This document shows positions 25,310 through 30,354 of a DNA stretch of 30,354 nucleotides, one piece after another (within the stretch, counting starts at the first letter, position 1; every line of letters starts with the position of its first letter). The notes beneath the pieces were generated by a model. The model saw only the letters and a program-made list of their open reading frames with translations, was not told the origin of the DNA and did not search any database. The stretch is from Plasmodium brasilianum (Eukaryota; Apicomplexa; Aconoidasida; Haemosporida; Plasmodiidae), in NCBI RefSeq assembly GCF_023973825.1, contig NW_027122935.1, positions 1 to 30,354 of the forward strand. The letters are read 5' to 3'. The position numbers and the translations under genes were made by a program.

Positions 25310-26429
25310 TAACTCTTAAAAAGGAACAAAAAAGACATTAAGAAGGTTAGTTAAATAATTGGAAATATTATTACCTTCACATTCTGAGAGTAAAAATGAT
25401 ATTTTAAAACACTATCACTTATAACATCCATTATACCATGATAAAATTATAGAATATATAAAAATAAATGAAACCCATATTGTGAAAAATCTAAATTTGT
25501 CAAATAGCAAAAATGTAAGATCTAAAACTATTGTAGAAATACATATGAAAGCACACAATGAACGCAGAAGTAAAGAACGCTAAATCAACAAAGAAGAATT
25601 TTTATCAACATTATTACAAATGTTCACAGAAGAGGAGTATACGATCTATCCTAATTTGACAAATGATGAGTTAATGGAAAATATTAAATGGATAAATGAT
25701 ATTGAAAAACAAAAACTTTTATGAAATTATGTGATATAAAAACATAAAACTTCCTGAGAAATTTATTATAATAGACCGCTTCAACATTTTAAAGCATTAA
25801 TGAAAAAAAGGAAAGGCATACATAAAAAAAGTTCAAGTATTAAATAAGAAATATTCTAGCGAATATCAGTATATTCCATTTATAGAAATACAAAAAGGTG
25901 CTTGGATTCAATGCATATCAAAAAAAGGTACCATTTATAGAACAATATTTAGAACAGGATTCTTTATGGAATTGACAGAAAAATAACAGGATATTTCATG
26001 TGAATATGAAGAAAATAAAAGGGAATTATCTCTAATAAATACAGAAGAATTTCATAACACAGATATTTATATAGATATATACGTATATGTATATATTACT
26101 ACCAAAAATATATATACTCTTACATGTGATGGTATTACAAGAATTAAAAAAAAAGGAAAATACAAAATATAAGGGGAAATACTAGGATATTTTCATAAAT
26201 GAATGAGAACAGGACCAAATTTATGGAAAAATTCAGAAATAGAAAAAACCTAATTAATTTTAAAGGAGATGTTTCGGAAAATAAAAAAAATATAGGTCAT
26301 ATAGGGGGAGAAAATTTTAGAAAGGAGATAGATGATTGGATAAGTGAAGATAATACAAATGTAAATTTCACAGTTAATGATGAGAAATTAAACAAAACCG
26401 TTGAAATATCAGGAACTCACATCTTATAA
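25310..26429 (+). pseudogene. STP1 pseudogene (last exon only, several stops)
   Basis: This aligns through its length with STP1 exon 4 (5606-6760). Matching stretches include LLLPS-S, KINE, RSKTI-E-HM, KEEF, YPNL-ND and GISKKGTI-type sequence. The final 76 codons (26199-26429) remain open and end HIGGENFRKEI through GTHIL, parallel to HIGNDSFRNEI through EKQIL. Stops replace Trp codons: TAA at 25581 at the place of Trp465, TGA at 25722 at Trp514, and TGA near Trp541. After the KKGTI stretch (about 25925-25940) an extra base shifts the frame. The poly-Lys start and all upstream exons are missing or unrecognisable. It is not expected to make a protein. The left boundary is approximate. Confidence 0.88.
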
Positions 26430-26480
26430 ATTCATAGGTATGCATCCAAAATATATTCTGATGATATTTCAGATAAAACA
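26425..26480 (+). repeat. 3' flank shared with the intact STP1 gene
   Basis: Past the stop, ataggtatgcatccaaaata and gatgatat repeat the order seen at 6766-6798 after intact STP1. The match shows common origin by duplication. Confidence 0.7.
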
Positions 26481-28049
26481 TCCGTTGTCTATGAAAGATA
26501 ATTCTTAAATACTCTGATATCATAAGGGAACAAAAAAGAGCAATGTAATGAATAATATAAATAAAATAAGCAAAAGTCATATATAAAAATAAATATGCAT
26601 ATTAGGAGATATACATAACATATATATTTCTTTTTATTTCTGTATGAACATCTAGAAAAAATTTATATTAATCTTTAAATTAATAAAAATGGGAATTTTT
26701 TAAAGTGCATGTAAAAAAAAAAATTAATTGTTTTGTACTAATTATTAAAATATTAATTCACGAAGTTTCAAGTAATGTTTTTTGGCTGAATTATTAATAA
26801 CTAATTTTATTCGTAAAATTCTAAGATATGTTAAATATATATCTTATTTTAAATACACATTAGTTTATAATATATATATATTAGATTAATACAAAATATT
26901 GAAAAACAGTCTCCCAAAATAATAATATTATAGAGAAGATTAGTAACCTACAAAAGAATTCGTTTAATTATATACATATTACTTGTCAATTGTTTTTATG
27001 TTTTTCTTAAATATTTAATTTGTTTATACTTCATTCATGTTATCACTCACTGAAATATTATAACCATAATAACATAATGTTTTTCATTAAGAGGAATTTA
27101 TTTTTACTATGATTTTTAATAAGAACATTTTTATTGCACCTTCAAAAAGAACAATAATTATATTCTTAATCTATTTTTCTTTTACATTATGCTACAAAGT
27201 TACACGATATGGTGAATATCACTTTCTAATATGTATAATATAATATAAAGTTTAATAAACTTATTTTTAATCTAATACGTTATTAAATAAATAAATATAT
27301 TTGTTTTTTGTTTAATAATACGTAAAGCGTAATATATTGTATATATATATGTATATGCATTCCTAACTGTATAATAAGTTATATGACAAAGAAAATTATA
27401 AAAATATTTAAAAAAAATTTCGTCACAGATATATTTATATAATATTAACTTGAAACATTTCTATCATAATTAATCTATAGTAATTATTTTTTTAAGTCAA
27501 ATACAAATTAAATATATGTTTAATAGTTTATTTTTTTTTAAATAAATTATTTCAGCAATAAAAAAATTGCTTTTATTTATATTTTAAAGCATAATATTAA
27601 AAGAAAAAGAAAACATTTTAAATATTAAATTATTTTTTAAACTCATATTGTTTTTCCTTTAAATTTTCCTTTTTTTTTACGTGTATACATAAAAAAATAT
27701 TTCAATTTCTTAAAATTTTTAAGTTTCTATTTTTCATTTTAAAAACGAATAGTATATTTAATTATGTAGCCAATATTATAAAATAAAGTAGCATTGGTGT
27801 ATTTAAAATATTAACCATATTTCCTAAATTATGCATTCTTCATAAAAGGATAATTTCTTTACTATATATTTTTAACTTCACAATTATACTATTTAAAAAT
27901 ATATTATGTCTATCAAAAATATTTTTTAAAATAAATATATACCATATTGTATATATAATAATGCTTATTTCGTAATATAAACTGCAAATTCGCTTTTATA
28001 TTAAATATATATATAGAGAGATATAAATATATACAACAGAATACATTCA
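26481..28049. other. AT-rich intergenic region
   Basis: No gene is seen. The minus-strand open frame at 26374-26580 overlaps the pseudogene tail and is a shadow. The left part may still be duplicated STP1 3' flank (compare ctttttatttctgtatg near 26630 with ctttatttctgtaatat near 6964). Confidence 0.6.
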
Positions 28050-28514
28050 ATTCGATAACGTACTAAAAAAAACATATTTATTTCTAATTTTAAACGAATA
28101 ATGACTTTTTTCATTTCTATAGATAATTATTTAAGAATAAGAAAACACAAACAAAAATAATTGGCACTATTTTTTATACTACAAATATAATTTGGTACAT
28201 AACATCGAGAAATTAAACAAATTGCACTTTTATATATTAATTTAATAAAATTCACATATATTTTTCTAAAAAATCTTTTTAGTTACAGAAATATATATAT
28301 GAGCCATAATACTCTGTTTAGTTAAGAAAATATATTAATATAATAAATGAAAAATCTATTACTTTCAAATTAACAAAAAAAATAAAATAAAAATAAGTGT
28401 ATATTAACACCATAACTCATTAATAAGACGATTTACATACAGGAAGTTTTATTTATTTTCAACAATTATAGATATATTTGTTATTTATATATATGCATAT
28501 GAAAATTATAAATC
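28050..28514 (-). other. 3' flank of the right-hand exported-protein gene
   Basis: A segment at 28070-28095 (aacatatttatttctaattt) resembles flank segments at 14105 and 20455, at a like distance past the stop codon. No coding potential is seen. Confidence 0.45.
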
Positions 28515-29397
28515 TTATTTTTTATATAAAACTACCTTATGTAATAAAGGATATGCCGTATTATGAATGTCACTTTTTTTTTCTAAAGTCTTTATATATT
28601 TTAGAACTTTTTTATTCAGATACAAAATTGCTGCTTCAACTACAAATGTTAATATCAAGAATAGCATAGCTGATAAAACACTATGACCAGATATAGGAAA
28701 AACACTATCAATTACATCCAAATATTTCAATTTTCTTAAGACAAGTAATGCAATACCAACTAGTATATGGAAGCTACCTAAAATAAAAATCCCAAATAAT
28801 TTTACTTGAATACTTTTTTTTAAAAACTTAAAATCTTCAATAGCTTCATTCCTAACTATATTTTTATAATATATTTTGTCAAATGCTCTTTTTTTAAAAT
28901 ATGAATTTCGACGGGTATACATATTATATTCATTTCTTTTAGGTACTTCATAGTTTTCTCCACACTTTGGTGAACATTTATCTATTCGTATACTTTTTCT
29001 TTTAGTTATTTTTTCACTATTATATGTATCTTTTTGTTTGTACTTTCCATTATTTGGTATAACTTCATTTATCCATTTAGTATTTGAACACTTCCCTTGT
29101 TTATGTTTTGCTAGTAAACGATAAGTTATTGTACATAATTTTCCGTCAAAGGAATAATTCTTATAAAAATATGTATAAAAGTTACCCTACAAAAAAAAGA
29201 ATATTATATGCATAAATTAAAAGAATAAATAATTTATTACTAACGAAATTTTTAATAAAAATAAAATGTAAATAATATTAATAATACGTGCATCTATATT
29301 ATTATCATACCAAATCATCGTTAAAATGAAATATCCAAGTTAAAAGCATAAACATAAAAGTTTTAGTAAATATGAGTAACTTAAAGTTTTCTTCCAT
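28515..29397 (-). CDS. Plasmodium exported protein with two TM helices, two exons
   Basis: Exon 1 (29311-29397, 29 codons) encodes a hydrophobic N-terminus with LLTWIFHF. A 124-base GT-AG intron (29187-29310) follows, and exon 2 (28515-29186) joins in phase 0, giving 252 residues. The PEXEL-like motif RLLAK is at residues 52-56. A basic, Cys-containing middle follows (CSNTKWINE; CSPKCGENY). TM helices are at about 157-179 and 201-220, with a basic tail. Architecture and exon 1 match the fam-l/fam-m type, but the C-terminal half lacks both the KIKFRNYG/NNEKY signature and the CIFETKK/NNRTISDKTYKK signature. It may be a divergent member or one of the many Plasmodium exported proteins of unknown function. 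The gene is intact. Function is not known. Confidence 0.85.
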
Positions 29398-29731
29398 GAT
29401 ACAAAATACTAATAGTGTAATATATTCAGTTAAAAAAAAAATTAATAATAAAACTGTATTTTGCTAGTTGCAAAAGACATTATAATAAGCTCTTTTAATA
29501 TCTTTTCATAGATACTTAATAATATGTACTTAACTATAATTCATTTTACTATATAAAAAATGGAATATACCCCAAAAACTTTATTATAAAATAATTATCT
29601 TAATGTAATTTATAAAAACAATAACTTTCATTAACATAATGTATTATGGACTAATTAATAATTATCCAATATATATAAATTAATTATTCTATATATTAGT
29701 ACATGTAAATAATTTTATTTTTTATTCCTTT

Positions 29732-29751
29732 AAAAAAAAAAAAAAAAAAAA
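29732..29751. repeat. Poly(dA:dT) tract upstream of the right-hand exported gene
   Basis: An uninterrupted run of 20 A on the plus strand, about 335 bases upstream of the leftward ATG and next to the conserved element. Promoter use is inferred. Confidence 0.6.
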
Positions 29752-29767
29752 TGGCATATGAATATTT

Positions 29768-29800
29768 CTAAATATTAAGTTTATATAGAATATAGAACAT
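29768..29800 (-). promoter_or_regulatory. Conserved upstream element of fam-type genes, copy 2
   Basis: The sequence ctaaatattaagtttatata, then gaatatagaacata, matches 19457-19499. It lies about 370 bases upstream of the ATG. Common position and sequence favour a functional 5' element or preserved duplicated flank. Confidence 0.45.
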
Positions 29801-30354
29801 ACACAATATATAAAACTTTTCACCTTATTTATAAAGATAATAATAAAATATCTTACTAATATTTCGCATATAATAATTATAATTTTATAAACATAATATT
29901 ATGCAAAAATTGCTTATTGCTAATAAAATACTAATTACTACAATATAGTAATAGTGAAAATACTAACAAAAAAAAAATAATATATAAGTACTAATTTTTG
30001 TGCTATATCATTTAATTCATTGAATTATTTTCTATGCAATCCTATTAATTTTTTCATAGTTTATATTACATTAAAAAAATAAAATTTTCAACATATTAAT
30101 AAAAAAATATATATTTTAATAGTAAATAAATATTGATTTTTTATTTTTATAATATATGCTTTGAAATTGATAATTTTAAAATATATATAATTTATGCTTT
30201 TATTTCTAAATGAAAATTTTTATGTATGCATAAATTCATTTTTTTTTTTAATAAATTATATCTTAAGGAGAAATATTAATAGAATAAATAGCAAAAAATA
30301 AGTTATATATTATTAATCTATTGGTTTAAATATTTTACTCTTATAAAATAAAAA

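Larger units (their letters stand above)
29398..30354. other. AT-rich upstream region to the right edge
   Basis: Upstream DNA of the exported-protein gene. It includes a conserved element and a 20-base A run (listed separately). No gene is seen to the window end. Confidence 0.6.

Noticed and set aside
28478..28669. 63-codon open frame, plus strand
   Set aside because: Antisense to the end of the exported-protein gene at 28515-29397.
1..30354. Telomere repeats, CRISPR arrays, transposons and structural RNA genes
   Set aside because: No tandem TTYAGGG-type repeats, no regularly spaced direct repeats, no transposase or reverse-transcriptase motifs and no rRNA or tRNA sequence were seen on reading both strands.

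Overview
The window looks like a subtelomeric segment of a malaria parasite (Plasmodium). The best fit is the P. malariae clade (P. malariae or P. brasilianum), based on fam-l and fam-m type genes alongside STP1 and a tryptophan-rich antigen. The DNA is extremely AT-rich, with long homopolymer and TA tracts. Genes are sparse, separated by gaps of 1 to 4 kb, and have the short first exon and small AT-rich intron typical of Plasmodium exported-protein families. The species call rests on recall of family features, not on a database search. I see no telomere repeat arrays, rRNA, tRNA, CRISPR array, transposon or housekeeping gene.

Layout. Positions 1-4200 are AT-rich DNA without a convincing gene. 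Positions 4201-6760 (+) hold a four-exon STP1 gene of 756 codons that assembles cleanly: a cysteine-rich outer part, an acidic low-complexity stalk, one membrane helix, and a Trp-containing basic cytoplasmic part. Positions 9641-10631 (+) hold a two-exon tryptophan-rich antigen of 295 codons. A decayed, probably Trp-rich, coding remnant follows at about 12128-12480 (+). The right half is dominated by leftward-transcribed, two-transmembrane exported-protein genes: a broken fam-m-like copy (about 14595-15000), an intact fam-l-like gene (18088-19071), a fam-m-like gene with an odd splice donor (20947-21846), and another exported two-TM gene (28515-29397). Between the last two lies a 5'-truncated, stop-riddled STP1 last exon (about 25310-26429, +).

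The intact products are all predicted membrane or exported proteins of the blood-stage parasite. The fam-type and other exported proteins carry a hydrophobic N-terminus, an intron, a PEXEL-like R-x-L-x-K motif just after the intron, and two C-terminal TM helices. STP1 and the tryptophan-rich antigen are members of families linked to the infected red-cell or merozoite surface. Nothing indicates a shared biochemical pathway; this is a cluster of variant multigene families.

The non-coding DNA is not featureless. The STP1 gene and the STP1 pseudogene sit in related blocks: matching sequence precedes them (about 420-830 and 24390-24770) and follows them (about 6762-6815 and 26425-26480). The fam-type genes also share 3' flanks and an upstream element, which suggests duplication of whole cassettes with flanks. 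I did not find a clearly new biological system. The items most worth checking are the GC splice donor of the fam-m-like gene, the Trp-to-stop decay of two Trp-rich sequences, and the cassette flanks.
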